Made by a program: the position numbers and the translations under genes. Positions 11,095-23,316 of a stretch of 64,000 bases of DNA are shown piece after piece. Positions within the stretch are counted from its first letter, which is position 1; every line of letters begins with the position of its first letter. Location: NCBI GenBank assembly GCA_951217055.1, contig OX578276.1, forward strand, positions 17,591,430-17,655,429. Direction: 5' to 3'. The notes below the pieces were generated by a model. That model was given only the letters and a program-made list of their open reading frames with translations. It did no database searches and was not told the origin of the DNA. The stretch is from Gerris lacustris (Eukaryota > Arthropoda > Insecta > Hemiptera > Gerridae).

Positions 11095-11960
11095 AAAATG
11101 AGTACAAGCAAGAAACTTAGTGAAGAAGTTGTGTTTAGCTTCCTGCTGAATGTATACTAAAAGTCCTCTCGAAGCTGTGCTATGGCCGCCATATTGAAAA
11201 ATGGCAGCTTATTTTCGGGTTTTTGCTTGTAATTTGCTTAAATATTGCAGATAGAAAAAATGTTTAAAATGGCTCATGTTCAACAAGTTGAGTTTTTTTC
11301 GTCTCACTTTTTCTCTAAACCTAAAACGTTTTTAGTAATAAACGATTTAGTCATATTAGTCTAGGCAATAGAGCTCATGTGGGACCTTACCTAGAAGAAT
11401 TCATGGTAGTTCTGGAAATGGGATCATTTATTTGTTTTGGGGCGGTGAATTCGAATTTATAACTTCCCACCAAAATCCCCGCCCCCCAAAAAAAACCCTC
11501 CCAAATTTTTAATAGACACCCCTAAAAATATAATAGTCTTACAATTAGAATTGATTCTGACAGCATAGGCAAATCGAAAAAAATGTAGGGAAGAGCCAAT
11601 GATAGCTCGAGATTTCCACATCTGACCTTCTATAGATGTCTAAACATTTAGCTCTCTTTGCCCCCTCATCAGCCAAATATTTACCTTTTATTAGCTCTCC
11701 CTTCGATTTTCCCTAGCTTTCTGAATCAATTCTCATTTTAAGACTACTGTAGTTTTTTTATAAAACATATTTTTTATAAAAAACATAGATATTCGAAAAC
11801 TAGACAAAATTTGCGACATTTTAAGGTAGGATGAACCGGGGAGAACTACCATGAATTCTTCTAGGTAAGGTCCCGTATAAGCTCTCTTCATGTTTTTGTA
11901 AGACTACGGTATTTTTTTAGGGGGTGGAGTCTATTCAAAATTTGGGAGGGTTGTGGGGGA
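11095..11960. repeat. Dispersed repeat with long internal inverted arms
   Basis: About 11095-11520 matches 57300-57720 (shared GTACAAGCAAG start, CCGCCATATTGAAAAATGGC, ATTGCAGATAGAAAAA, GTAGTTCTGGAAATGGG). A 32-bp inverted pair starting GGACCTTACCTAGAAGAATT joins 11381-11412 to 11841-11872, so the element can fold. Class unknown, no coding capacity. Confidence 0.65.
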
Positions 11961-12099
11961 AATTTTAAATTCAACCTGCTCATTTTCCATTGCTGGAGCA
12001 CCTGGGAAAATAAGCCTTGTTGCGGCGTGTGGGGCTGCATGTACTAAGTTACAACTTTGCTAAACCCCCCGCGCTTATATATAAGGCGCAGGGATTCCG

Positions 12100-12325
12100 T
12101 TTATGAGTTAATTACACGTTAACTCTGTTTCAATGAGCAGTTAAGTACACGTTAACTCTGTTTCAATGTGCTGTTAAGTACACATTAACTCTGTTTCAAT
12201 GAACAGTTAAGTACACGTTAACTCTGTTTCAATGTGCTGTTAAGTACACATTAATTCTGTTTCAATGAGCAATTAAGTACACATTAACTCTGTTTCAATG
12301 AGCAGTTTAATACACGTTAACTCTC
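12100..12325. repeat. 33-bp minisatellite, about 7 copies
   Basis: Units of ACACGTTAACTCTGTTTCAA plus a variable GAGCAG or GTGCTG and TTAAGT. It lies about 120 bp downstream of the exon at 12451-12507 on the gene strand, within the following intron. Confidence 0.9.
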
Positions 12326-12450
12326 TTTTTAAGAGGAATCTGCTTCCTCGAATATTGATGATAAATTGACATTTTTTTAAATCTTATAATTAGAGTTTAT
12401 TTTTCGACTTAGTAAAAGTAAAAAAAGTTAATATGTATTTGTGTACTTAC

Positions 12451-12507
12451 TCTTCCATGATTCAAAGTCTTCAACCTGTTCTTTAGCAGATGATTTTGTC
12501 TCAACAT
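12451..12507 (-). CDS. Internal exon of secreted-protein gene
   Basis: Exon of 57 bp on the minus strand. Acceptor TATATTTCAG (AG at 12509-12508), donor GA/GTAAGT (GT at 12450-12449). Enters with two bases that complete GAT (Asp) with the G ending the exon at 23118, and leaves in phase 1 (an A). It is a symmetric 1-1 exon, so it could be skipped without breaking frame. It reads VETKSSAKEQVEDFESWK, acidic and probably helical. The introns around it are about 10.6 kb upstream and at least 3.9 kb downstream, both filled with transposons. No second copy of this exon was found in the window. Family unknown; called from splice sites, phase and position. Confidence 0.75.
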
Positions 12508-12519
12508 CTGAAATATAAA

Positions 12520-13325
12520 CAAACGATACTTTACTATCCAGTTACTCAACAGGTCGTATAAATAAACAGCACTATATAGGCGAGTGCGAATTACAGATCA
12601 CATGCAAATTTGAAATCCAAGTTATTTTTTACTCGAATCGTTTTAATGTTTCAGGAAATATATTCACCATGATCATCATTTAGCCTCTACCAACTTCATA
12701 TTATTTTTAATAAAACTTAGAGTCCAGGAAGGGTGATAATATCCGGATGTAGACAACAACGCTGCCAACATCGCTATTAGATATAGATACACCCATTCTA
12801 TCTATAGATATTTGTATCCAGCGATGTTAACAGCCAACTGTCCAGGCAGGCACCAGTGATCTGGCAACGTTATCCAGATTGAAGTGGATCCGTAGTTGTA
12901 GTCCTCCTACCCTACAAATGTCATAGTTACTTCAAGATTTTTTTTTTTAATTATTATTTATATCAGTTTATTCGGTTAATAAATACATGCTTTTATCTTT
13001 TCTTGTTTATGAGGTACACAAACAACACATTATGTATGAAAGACGAGGATTCAATGGAATAATAAAGTATCATTACAGGAGGAAAAACTAATCATTTAAA
13101 CAACTTCTGACAATGACCTTAGGACTAGTCTTATCTATGTTAAGGTAATAATTACGAATTGATTCTCTTTTGCATCGTGCATATAGCACTCACTGATGAT
13201 TGTATTTATTAGCGAACTTTCGAAGAAAATTAAGCTATTGCAATGGCTTCAAAATGTTTGTAATGCGAATTTTTGAAACATTTTTCCATGGAAATCCGTT
13301 TTAGACCATTCTGAATCGATTCCTA
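12520..13325. other. No gene seen
   Basis: Intronic. A short stretch near 12755-12840 holds paired CTGCCAACATCGCTA and CAGCGATGTTAACAG, perhaps a small foldback; otherwise unremarkable. Confidence 0.4.
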
Positions 13326-13396
13326 AAATTGAACACTTTGTTATGTATGTATGTATATATGTATACATGTATATATGTATATTTGTATATATGTGT
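13326..13396. repeat. GTAT/ATAT microsatellite
   Basis: Imperfect run of GTAT, ATAT and ACAT tetranucleotides. Confidence 0.9.
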
Positions 13397-13399
13397 CAC

Positions 13400-13790
13400 T
13401 CCAGACGATATCTCCCCTCAGGATGCACTTAAAAATTTCAAACAAATTTTAAAATGTCAAAAATATCAAAAGAAAGGATGAGTTCGTTGGCCAAAATTTT
13501 TGGAGTTCATTTAAGGCTCAAATTTTGACAACTTAGGGTCAAAAATAGCATAAAAACGTGTTTTTTTTTCAATTTTACCCCTCTTTTATATGAAAATATG
13601 ATAAAAGTGTACATAACAACAATTACTGTACTCTTAAAGAGCTTTCCAACGATGTGCATCTTGAAGGGTAAATACTATTTTGACTTTTGTACTCCGTACC
13701 CTTGTGTACCAAAAAAATTATTTTTTCACCCATCCAAATTCTAAACCAAAATTTTCCTATATTATCATAAGCCAATAATACGCAGATTTC
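13400..13790 (+). repeat. Dispersed repeat family, copy 1
   Basis: Shares GAGCTTTCCAACGA and CATCTTGAAGGGTAAATACT with 53815-54040 (same direction) and 21895-22145 (opposite direction). Flanked by T-rich stretches. No coding capacity; class unknown. Confidence 0.7.
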
Positions 13791-14019
13791 TTTCTTGAGA
13801 TGTAATGTTTCTTTCTTTGCATCGTTGCATATAACACAATGAAGTATTTTCGTTGTTTTTTTTTGTGGTTGGTAAAAAAAAAAAAAATCTTTATTCTTTA
13901 TTTAAGTGTCACTTAATGCCTTTGAGTAGGTTGGGGAAATAGCCTTCACTCTTTAATTGAATTGGAAAGAAGATAATTTATAATGGAAAGGGGGGGACTC
14001 TCATTGCAATGCGTTGGAA

Positions 14020-14095
14020 GGATTAAGTCTGTCTGTCTGTGAGGCGATTATCTGTCTGTTTGTCTGTGAGGCGATTATCTGTCTGTCAGAGTTGT
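14020..14095. repeat. CTGT-rich tandem repeat
   Basis: Repeated CTGTCTGT blocks separated by GAGGCGATTAT, two full periods. Confidence 0.85.
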
Positions 14096-14779
14096 TAAAT
14101 AGAGTGACGCTTTGACCAAGGTTGATGAGGCTATAGATCAAGGTTGCTGTATCGTTATCATCTCATGGTCATACATCACTCCGAGTACATCCAAACTTTC
14201 TGAACACTGTTTTCCAATTACATTCAGGAAACAAATGCCAGAAAATCCTCTATTTAAAAAAAAAAAAAAAAACTCCTATTGTTTCACTTTTGAAAAAGCA
14301 GAGAAGACATAAAAAAGAGCCCTCACAATAAGAGTAAAGAAGAATAGAAAAAACATCTCCACTAATTATTCTAAACTCCATAATTATGATTTCTTCTTGT
14401 ATAACAATAAACTAAGAGATATAATAAAGAGTTGGAGGTTCTAATTAAACATCTTCTCGGGCCTTTAAGTTATCATTTCAAGGTTATTTCATCTTCTTAA
14501 TGCTTATTGGTTTTTCCCTCATTTCTACTTGTTCAGGATTAACAGTAATAGATAATTTTTATTTTACATTGCTTTTGAGTCTACTTCTGGCCTACTGCAA
14601 AATATAAATTGTTATTTTGAGCCTGCTAAAGAGCCTACAAACTTCAATTATGTACCTTGTATGCCACAAAAAGCCCCCTCTGAGCTAAGAAAGCTAAAAC
14701 TTGGTAGACTTAAAGTCAAGAGCAGCAGTTCCCAACCGAGCGCCGTTCCGTAAAATATTTCCAATATTCCTCCAATATA

Positions 14780-15685
14780 TATAAAAAATACGTGTGGTGT
14801 CGTGGGACATCCGGTAGGAACGAAGTTCCTTACGCTTTTCATTAAATATAAATTATAAAATCGCTGTAATAACTACGTATACATAGTGGAGTGAGAAAAG
14901 AGACCAACTATTTGTACTAGCGGAGTTAAGGCAAAATTAAATGAAAATCTTTTTATTACCTTTGAAGCGAGCGTCTTTCGATAAATAATGTATTGTATAT
15001 AGAGAAAAAAGGTAATGATAAATTTATAGTTAAAGCAGATGGCTGTAGAACGAAAAAGAACTGTCCTCCCAGGCCCCGTCGGCATATTACTCCAATTAAA
15101 TATTAAAATAAAAAATATAAATCATTAACTCACAAAAACTTCTGCTTGTATCGGGTTGAAATGTTACATGCTTGTTTCAATTGTACTGTAGGTGATGTAT
15201 ACAAAGTTTCATTTAAATCTTTACGTTACAACGTAAGATATCGGTAAAAACGTTGTTTTCTTTATTTTAATCGGGTTGGTCCGCTTTAATAAATTTAGCG
15301 ATCTTTATCACTTCATAGTAGTGTCGGTGTTCGTTTTACTAAAAAAAATTATTTATAAAAGTTGTTTGTCTCATTAAATAGATGAAGTTGGAATTTTTTC
15401 CCGTCCACAAATTCCAATTTTAAATTCGAAGCTTACGTTTACGGGAGCGTTGCGCGTGAACGCTTGGGTGGATAACGTTGTCCAACGAACTTGTCCCTGA
15501 CATTGGTAAAATGAACATGTGTACTAAATTTCAACTAAGTCGGTCAACTTTTACACAAGTTATCGCCATCAGTAGATTTCGTGACAGATTTTGCGTGACG
15601 GTGATTTTGTGACGGTTATTCTGTGACGGTGATTTTGGACGTTTTTTCGGATTCACTCCCGGGCTCCAGAACGTGCCATAAATAA
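14780..15685 (-). mobile_element. GAACGAAGTTCC-family DNA element, copy 1
   Basis: Begins with GTGTGGTGTCGTGGGACA and GGAACGAAGTTCCTTA and runs to the conserved ATTCACTCCCGGGCTCCAG near 15653-15670. Same family as 15985-17530, 33356-34205 and 58423-60318, here in reverse. The far terminal GGAAC arm is missing. Contains GTTTACG.GAGCG and GATAACGTTGTCCAACGAAC shared by all copies. Non-autonomous, class unresolved. Confidence 0.75.
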
Positions 15686-15984
15686 TTATTAGAAAACAGG
15701 TCCTAGAATCAAAAATAAAAGCTAAATGAAGATTACTCACTCACTCATTCTATCATGGTATATCTAGAATATCAATAGCTAGAGGGCTTACATTTTGAAT
15801 AAAAGTTCCTTTAGCCCTCTAGGTGCTCGCAAAGAATCGATCCAACATCTTGATTCAAGATGGTGGCCATAACATTGTGGAGTAGCAGCCATCTATATAC
15901 TACAATTGTGAAAACAATATTTCTGGGACCAATTTAACTATAGAACATAGGTTTCTCTATGCTTCTTGACTTATATTTAATACA

Positions 15985-16108
15985 TTTTTGAACAAAGTTC
16001 CTATTCGCACGTTACAGCGCAGCGCTCTGAGTCCTGGAGTGAAAGCGCCGATTAGATAGTCTGTTAGTGAATCCGAAAAGAACGACCGTCATAAACAAGC
16101 CCGCCCAG

Positions 16109-16139
<31 letters not shown>

Positions 16140-17530
16140 AATGCCCAGGGGCCCGGCTCAGGCCAAAAACTCAGGCCCACCGTAACAAAGTATTGCAAGT
16201 AAGAGAAGTGACTCTATGTAGACAAGGAAGTTTCTTATATTGATTCATGGAAGAAATAATTAGTTAAAGAAACAAATTTAGTTCCATAATTGAAGAAGCT
16301 AAAGTTGTAGCCAACGCGTTGGCCAGCCACATGCCAACAAAAACAGAGTTTCCTGGGAAGAGGAAGACGACAAGAAAACGTTTTCACGAAGAGACTTCTG
16401 ATAAAGAATATGCATGACCCTCAGAACAGTAGCTCTGAGTCAAAACAAGAGCGATTTAATAATTCTTAAAATAAATTATTATTTAATATTTATACGTTTT
16501 TTGCAATTCTGAACCACTTTTATGAATAATATTTTTCGATGCCATCAAAAATAAGGGTTGTTTGCTCTTGGTCATATTTTAAAGTTTTTTAAAAAAACAA
16601 ACATCCTGTACAAAAAATCAAGAAAATTTTGTCATTATTAGAGGTTTAAGAATAAGCAGGATTTTTTATAAAGAATGACTTTTTTTCGAAAACCCAAAAA
16701 TAAGAAAATTTTTCCTTTCGGATACTCTGTCTTGGGACACACTGTATATGTTTAACGACAGCAGTCTACTTGTATATTTATGTAAATAGATTTAAAGTAA
16801 AAAAAAAAAAACACTCAAAAGGGTGATATGGTTAAGGCAAACACTCATATTTGGGATTGACCGGGGGGGGGGGGGATTGTTGAGACCGAAAGGGGCCCTC
16901 ATAATATATTTGCCTAGGGGCCCGGAATTCGTTTGGGCGGGCCTGGTCACAAAATCAACCGATGACGATAACTTGAGTAAAAGTTGACCGATTTAGTTGA
17001 TATTTGGTACACAAGTGCATTTAACCAATGCACAGGACGAGTTCATTGGACAACGTGATCTGCCTATAAGGGTTCATGCGCAACGCTCGCGTAAACGTAA
17101 ACCTCAAATGTAAAATTGGAATTTTAGGACGGGAAACAATTCTACCTTTATCTATTCGATGAGACAAACAACTTTTTTAAATACAATTTTTTTAGAAAAA
17201 CCAACAGCGACGCCACTATGAAGTATTAAAGTAAAAAATGTCGCTAAAAATTTAAAGCGGACCTAAACGTTTAAAGTAGTGAAAACAACGTTTTTACCGT
17301 TAGCTTGTGTTTTAATGAAATGCTTTTTATAAAACTTCTTATACATCGTATATGTAGTTCTCCACTAAGTTACTAGTAGTAATATCTTTTAATTATGTAT
17401 CTTTTCTAACTCCGCCACGTATAAGTAGTTAGCACAGTATAAGTAGTAGCGTGATTTTATAATTTATATTTAATGAAAAGCGTAAAGAGCTTCATTTCTA
17501 CCGGGTGTCCCGCGACACCACACGCAATAA
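15985..17530 (+). mobile_element. GAACGAAGTTCC-family DNA element, copy 2, split by hAT
   Basis: Left end near 15990 (GAACAAAGTTCCTATT, then CACGTTACAGCGC); right end ACCGGGTGTCCCGCGACACC near 17500-17519. The body is interrupted at 16096-16945 by a hAT insertion; removing it restores the GTCATAAAATCAACCGATGA order seen in the copy at 58.5 kb. Confidence 0.8.
16096..16945 (+). mobile_element. hAT element with zinc-finger MYM-like transposase remnant
   Basis: Ends CAAGCCCGCCCA and TGGGCGGGCCTG with near-perfect 8-bp duplications GTCATAAA (16088-16095) and GTCACAAA (16946-16953). An internal fragment near 16295-16395 reads AKVVANALASHMPTKTEF and GKRKTTRKRFHEET, resembling the ZMYM1-like hAT proteins common in insects. 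A G homopolymer of about 27 bases lies just inside the left end. Confidence 0.8.
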
Positions 17531-17534
17531 TTTT

Positions 17535-18340
17535 TTCAAGATGGCGGCTATTTATATGCAAAATTGAATATAAATATCTCCTGAACCAATCGCGCTAGAA
17601 CCAAGAAATTTTAAAGTTAGCTTCCTGCTATGACATAATATGCATTTTTAAAAATGATTTTCCAATTGGTCATTTGTTTCAATTCGGCTGTATACTTGTT
17701 TAAACCATGTCTCCTCACTAACATAATTATCGCCACTTCTTTGAGACGCTAAAATGAAATCCATGAAGTATGATCATTTCTAAATTAATATTGATATTTG
17801 CCAATAGGGGTTTTCTGGGGGAAAATAGGGGTAAAGTAAAAAAGACGGGGAATTGTAGCATTGAGCCCAGACGATTCTTCGCAGAAATTTGGAAGTTAAT
17901 ATAAGGGAAAAGTCTTCTTTTTGGAATGTAAGGATATACGTACTTATTAATAATTCCTATTTAAACCCAGAGGAGGGGGGGGGACGCACAAGGAAAACTC
18001 CTCTGCTATTCCGGGAAAATTAACATATAAAAATGCATCTTCAGTACTCGGAATCAAATAGTAATTAGGGATTTTTGCAAGTTAACATTGTAATTGATTC
18101 ATGTGGGGGGAGAGGTATTGAAATAAGGGGAGGGAAGAATTCTGTGGCATCAACATATTCTTTCGAATTATATTAATTCGTTTTCTTGTAAAATGATTTG
18201 ACCTACGATTGAAAAGAAATATAAACATTGTATCTCTGTTTAGATGCGTAGAAAGTGATTCTTTACGTATACTTGTATTCATATGGGCATGCGCGTTACA
18301 TAATTCCTCTTTTTTCCGCCCTAGTGCGCTAAAAAAGAAG
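17535..18340. other. No gene seen
   Basis: Intronic, with scattered G runs. No supported exon. Confidence 0.4.
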
Positions 18341-18345
18341 AACTC

Positions 18346-18400
18346 TAGTGGCGTATCCAGGGGGGTACAGGGGGCAAGTGCCCCCTGTACTGTGTCACTT
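18346..18400 (+). mobile_element. Single hAT-type end
   Basis: TAGTGGCGTATCCAGGGGGG followed by GTACAGGGGGCAAGTGCCCC resembles the CAGTGGCGTA ends of the hAT elements at 35166, 37493 and 62630. The matching far end was not found, so this is probably a truncated copy. Confidence 0.5.
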
Positions 18401-18524
18401 TGCGCGTTAGTTGCACAAATAACTATTTCCACTCTTTGGAAAAACATTGAAGCGTCGATTCAATGCCCTAAAACATATCCTTGATTTAATGTCATTTTCA
18501 CCATTTTATGGTGAAAATGAAATT

Positions 18525-19515
18525 AATTTTTTGAGGATGCTAAAACAATTTCCATTTGCCTAACTGCTATAAGGAAAGAATCCTCGTATAAGCCTTCGTT
18601 AAGCTCTAGGTCTCACAGCTATAGATTATGGCAGGCTTAACTACAGTATTTAGCTTTAATCTCGATATCTGTTTAACAGTTTTTTTTTATACGAATTAAA
18701 GCTTCTCCATCTAAGTCCGGTTTTATTTTAATAAAACCATTAAAATATTTACCTTTTTTCCTGTCACGGGGATTTATAGCAATATTTCTTTTTTTTTAAC
18801 CTTGAAAAATCAGTTAATAAATAAATGATACATTGGATGTAGTTTGTAGATCAAAGTATTTTCCTCTTGAATACTTAATGTGGCTCAATGACCGGACTCA
18901 GGTTTGTTCCTTCTACCGTTGTATTTATTTATTTTTTCTTTTCAACTTATTTTTTAAATAAAGACCTAGAGATATAATAAATAAATTAAGGGATTCCACA
19001 GGGAAAACAACTTAGGAATACTTTTTTTTCGTGACTAAAAGTAATTTAGAGTTGGAGATAATAAACAAAACAAGTTTACGCAAACTTTTTCCTCATTCTT
19101 AAGAAATAAATAAAAATATAATATACGCAATTTATTATAAATAGAACTGCAAATAAAAATACAGATGTTTGGCTACACTGAATTGTGATAGATGCACGTG
19201 ATAATAATGTAATTGCAGATTGTTGCTGATAAGTGGAAGACAAGAGCGGGAGTTTATAAATAATTTGAGAAAATATAGTGTTACGTATTCATATAAATTG
19301 TGTTATATTAAAGTTATTAACAATAAAAATAATAGGAGAAATAGTCTAAGGAACAATTAGTGTTGGACATAGTTTCTTTGCGTCCTAAAGTGTACACTTT
19401 AATATGTTATGCTTGTGCAATCTATTAATTACAATCTAATGTATTTAATTTTCCCCCATTATTTTAAATCTGCAAAAATGTTTTTTTTTACATGAATAAA
19501 AGTATATATTTAGCA
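18525..19515. other. No gene seen
   Basis: AT-rich intronic DNA. A small perfect hairpin CATTTTCACC / GGTGAAAATG sits just before it at about 18493-18519. Confidence 0.4.
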
Positions 19516-19520
19516 ATATT

Positions 19521-19990
19521 GCTTCCAAGCTTACCGAAGGTAACGGAAGCTATGTGGTCGTTCTGAAGAACGAAAATATTTTATGGCTCCGATTTAAAAA
19601 ATTACAAGCCAGAAATCCGTTTCAGACTTCAGAGAACATTTTTGGTTCCGTGTCTGTCTGTTGGTCTGTCGCTCAATTTTTGCAAACCGACATATCTTAA
19701 AAACTACATGTCTGATTTTTATGAAATTTTGATGGTAGGTCCACAATTAGCCTATTGTTGATCCCATAAAAGTTTCAACTTATTGCACCCATTTGTTTCC
19801 CTTCGACATGCGCACAAACATACATGTATTTACACCTATATCTTCAAAATTACTCATCCGATTTTTATTAAATTCGGATGGTTTGTCGAAAGTAGCCCGC
19901 AGATAGCAATTGATCAATTTCAACCGACTGAATGCGCTCTTTAACTTTTGCTAAATTGATACTTTTAATTTATATAATCAAAATAAATTT
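19521..19990 (+). mobile_element. GCTTCC-family TIR element, partial
   Basis: Starts GCTTCCAAGCTTACCGAAGG, then TAACGGAAGCTATGTGGTCG and TTCTGAAGAACGA, followed by CTTAAAAACTAC and TGAAATTTTGATGGTAGGT. Same family as 39220-40175, 51617-52807 and 54281-54720. The opposite terminal repeat is absent here. Confidence 0.75.
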
Positions 19991-20202
19991 TACATATAAT
20001 AATTAATATAAAAATACCATTTTAAAAAAATGGTATATTTTCAACATTTTTTTTTTTTTTTTTTGTTTGTTTCTGTATTTTTCACCTAAATTGTTTCCAT
20101 GTGCAAAATTTGGGAAAGATTGAAAACAGGAAGTGGTTCAAAATTGGGGTAATAGGTGTGCGATGAAACTTACAAAGCAAAGTAATATAAGGTCAGTAAT
20201 AA

Positions 20203-20845
20203 TTTCAAGATAAAAAGAGCTTTTTATATACTACGTTTTTAAATTTTCTGTTGAATCGTGTGTAATGTTGATAATATAATTGTTATTGTTATATAATATA
20301 TATGATGATAGTGAAAAAAAAAAAAAATAGTTTCGAATTTATTTACTTCACATAAAAATTACAACCATCTAGAGAGCTGATCTTAAACCTATAAAAGGCG
20401 ACAAATCTTTGTACAAGGGATCTCCCCAACTCCAAATCTAAACCGTTCCATCGATATATTTGGAATAATATAATCGATAAATAATATAATCGGTATATTT
20501 CCTGTTTTGCTGTCATTCAATGTTTATCTCTTATTTATAAAAATCACAAATTTGAAACCCGTCAAAATGAAGATTGTAAATATGGGATATGCGGCAAAAC
20601 AAATAAAATAAGTGGCGGATTTTTTCCGAACTAACTTTCCATACAGCAAAATTTGCTGAAAACCAATTAAATTCTGCTGAAAGATGGCTAAAAGAATTAA
20701 AATAATGCATTGTCATCGCGTTTTGAGCTATGCTAAAAGTTTCAAATGTCTAGCTATTCGGAAAGTTAGTTAGAAATCGATTGCCAGATTTGTACCGGAC
20801 AAACAAACAAGAAAGCAAGCGTATAAAAACGTAGTAAAAATGGAG
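20203..20845 (+). repeat. Dispersed repeat, copy 1 of 2
   Basis: Closely matches 25312-25918 in the same direction (TTTCAAGATAAAAAGA start, AGAGAGCTGATCTTAAACC middle, GCTATTCGG.AAGTTAGTTA end). A few small indels separate them. Non-coding; class unknown. Confidence 0.85.
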
Positions 20846-21167
20846 GAATCCGTAAAATAAATTTGACAATAATGGCTTGGAAATGCATCAAATCAATGAA
20901 GTACGTGCTAGCATGGTAGGAAGCTATGTGCCACACTAATTGGCTGTCAATTTAATGAGTGAACACGGTTGAAATTAATATATGGGCCATCTGTGGTTTT
21001 ACTTTTAACAAATCATCCAAATTTTCTTAAAATCGAATCAGACGAGTAGTTTTTAAAAAATTAATATTGGTTTTCAAAAATATTGAACGACACAGAGACG
21101 CACTAGACCAAAATTGTTCCCTGTTTTTAGAAACGGATATTTAGCGTGAAATTGTTGTATTCGGAGA

Positions 21168-21333
21168 TGACTTGGCAATTACGCAGCACTTTGAGGTTAA
21201 ACAGTTTGTTGTTATTTAATTTATATTCTCCTTTTAGTTTACTTTAAGATCCTTTTTTTTAAGTAAAATGTTGTACAGTGTTGTGTGTGTTGTTTACAAC
21301 TTTATATCCTAGTGCTGCGTAATTGCCAAGTCA
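21168..21333. mobile_element. Small foldback/MITE
   Basis: Perfect terminal inverted repeats TGACTTGGCAATTACGCAGC + ACT around an AT-rich centre, 166 bp. A target duplication is not obvious. Confidence 0.65.
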
Positions 21334-21334
21334 G

Positions 21335-22780
21335 AAAATGTTTGTAAATTTAAACATGTAGAGTGATTTGGGAAAGAAAATGTTTGTGTTTGTGCGGGAC
21401 AAAGAATATAGGGGGGGGGGGGGGGGACAGACAAACAACATCCTTTACTTGTACTGAATAAATTAGACCGAGTAGACTTTATTTGCAGGGGGAAACTTGG
21501 TTAAACGTATCATCTCACAACTTTTTACGCGATACTTGGCTCATTCTTTACATAAGAGTTTAGCATTCTTTGGGATCCATTTTTAAACCCATGGCCGGGA
21601 CTTCGATCCTTTGGATTTCATTTCCAAAGCTCCACCACAGATACAACCAATAACAAATGTAAATAGATTAGATAAGTATCTTTAACACGTCGTTGTTTAC
21701 GTAGACTGGTTCCGATTACCAGAGAATTCAAATTTAGTTTTATTCATCATCTTTGCTTCTAGATATGTTACGGGTAAGCGACTTAAATTGTTAAATTGGA
21801 ATTAGTGTGACCTAAATTATAAACTTTTTTAAACTGAAATAAAAATCGCCTGAAACCAGACTTTTTGTGACTGTGTGTGTTTTTTTTGTGGGTGGCAGCA
21901 CCACCCGCAAATAAGTTTGTGGGGTGCAAAAGTCAAAATAATATAAACCCTTCAAGATGCATGTCGTTGGAAAGCTTTTTTAGAGTACAGTAATTGTTTT
22001 TATGTATAATTTTGTCATATTTTCATATAAGAGGGGGGTAAAATGGAAAAAACATGTTTTTATGCTATATTTTTGACCCTAAATGGTCAAAATTTGACCC
22101 CTAAATAAATGGACTCCAAAAATTCTGGCCAACGAACTCATCAAAGTAATCACAAATAAATATAGGAGATAAATATAGGAGATAAATATAGGAATAAATA
22201 TAGGTATCCACTAACAATACAACACAAACCACTAAGTAATATACAAATTAAGCTTTTAAGGAATGACCCCATGCAACTACTACTTTCTTTGCAGTGGATG
22301 CGTGGAATACAACCAGTTAACTTTGGGTAGTACTGCAGGCACACGGCACACCGCCAAGGAGAAGAAGCTTATAAGTATCTAAGTTGACAGTGTTGTGTCA
22401 GGAGAAAGTGCCAACATCACTTGGCGGGACAGAAGGTTGATTTCACAACTTTTTTGGACCACAGACTTGACGGGGTGTTTTTTTTACCACACATGTGGTT
22501 TTTGGTCAGATTAGTTACTTCACCCAAGAAATATATTGCTCTTAAGCGAGAAAAAAAACTGCCTGTGAGGAATTATAATTGTTATACATTATAATCAAAT
22601 CGAATTGTGATTGAGGCTTACAAGCTACAAGTATAATATCATATATTGACGTTGTTCTATTTGATGTATCAGGTTTTTGCAGACACTTGTCACGTTTTAC
22701 TCTACCCTGTCCAACTAGTAATGGTGATGGGGTTGGGGGTCTCCATCGTTGACTTGTAACCACATTTACTTATTTCCAGA
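21335..22780. other. No gene; contains inverted dispersed-repeat copy
   Basis: About 21895-22145 is the reverse copy of the repeat at 13400-13790 (CCTTCAAGATGCATGTCGTT, GGAAAGC). A G run lies at about 21411-21426, and a run of ATATAGGA units at about 22160-22206. No exon supported. Confidence 0.5.
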
Positions 22781-22784
22781 AAAG

Positions 22785-23035
22785 ATGTCTGAGGCAGCGT
22801 GATTAGAAGCATTTGTCTAGAACACCGGAGGTTGCAAGTTCGATACCCATCTAGGTTGGAATGTTACTACTGGTATACAGACGGGAATTGGATAATCTTT
22901 TTCCTGGACTTTTGGTGGCGCCACTGGCTATTCATTACTTTAACGGGAATTAAGTTCTCCTCTACTGAGGGAAATTGACTATCTTCCCATTTTGGAGATA
23001 CGTCATTGTAACAACAGATCTATATAATAAATAAT
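22785..23035 (+). mobile_element. tRNA-derived SINE
   Basis: A tRNA-like head: GGCAGCGTGATTAGAAGC (A-box-like) about 40 bases before GGTTGCAAGTTCGATACCC (B-box), then an unrelated body and an AT-rich tail near 23025-23045. It lies about 80 bp downstream, on the gene strand, of the exon ending at 23118. Confidence 0.65.
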
Positions 23036-23117
23036 AACTTATTAATAAATAGAGAGTAAAAATAATTATGAAAACAAAAAACCACAATAGCGAGGTATTA
23101 ATAGATATTTTGTTTAC

Positions 23118-23242
23118 CGACAGATGCTGCTCTGTAATGATCAGCCAAGAAGTAAACTGTTTTATTATTCAGCTCATCAGGTAAGATGCCCCACATCCTC
23201 ACTGGTTTCCTGAACATCTTCTCTCCATCTGATGACTTGGCG
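23118..23242 (-). CDS. Internal exon of secreted-protein gene
   Basis: Exon of 125 bp with acceptor TTATTTTCAG (AG at 23244-23243) and donor TCG/GTAAAC (GT at 23117-23116). The first base completes ACC (Thr) with the AC that ends the exon at 32118, making an N-V-T sequon; the last base is G, phase 1. Fully open, it reads AKSSDGEKMFRKPVRMWGIL, then PDELNNKTVYFLADHYRAAS and V. It looks like a folded part of the protein (Trp, Tyr, Phe and alternating hydrophobics) with a second sequon, N-K-T. GC content is clearly higher than the flanks. Upstream intron about 8.9 kb. No domain recognised. Confidence 0.8.
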
Positions 23243-23316
23243 CTGAAAATAAACACAACAGGTTAAGGTTATAATTGCAGTTAAATAAAACAAGTAATTA
23301 CAGACCATTATAAAAA

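Noticed and set aside
18082..18484. Overlapping 121-aa and 91-aa frames on opposite strands
   Set aside because: They span a truncated hAT end with palindromic GC-rich sequence; no splice or family evidence.
22785..22860. True tRNA gene
   Set aside because: A- and B-box-like motifs are present, but no paired acceptor stem or anticodon arm could be drawn by eye; a SINE head is more likely.
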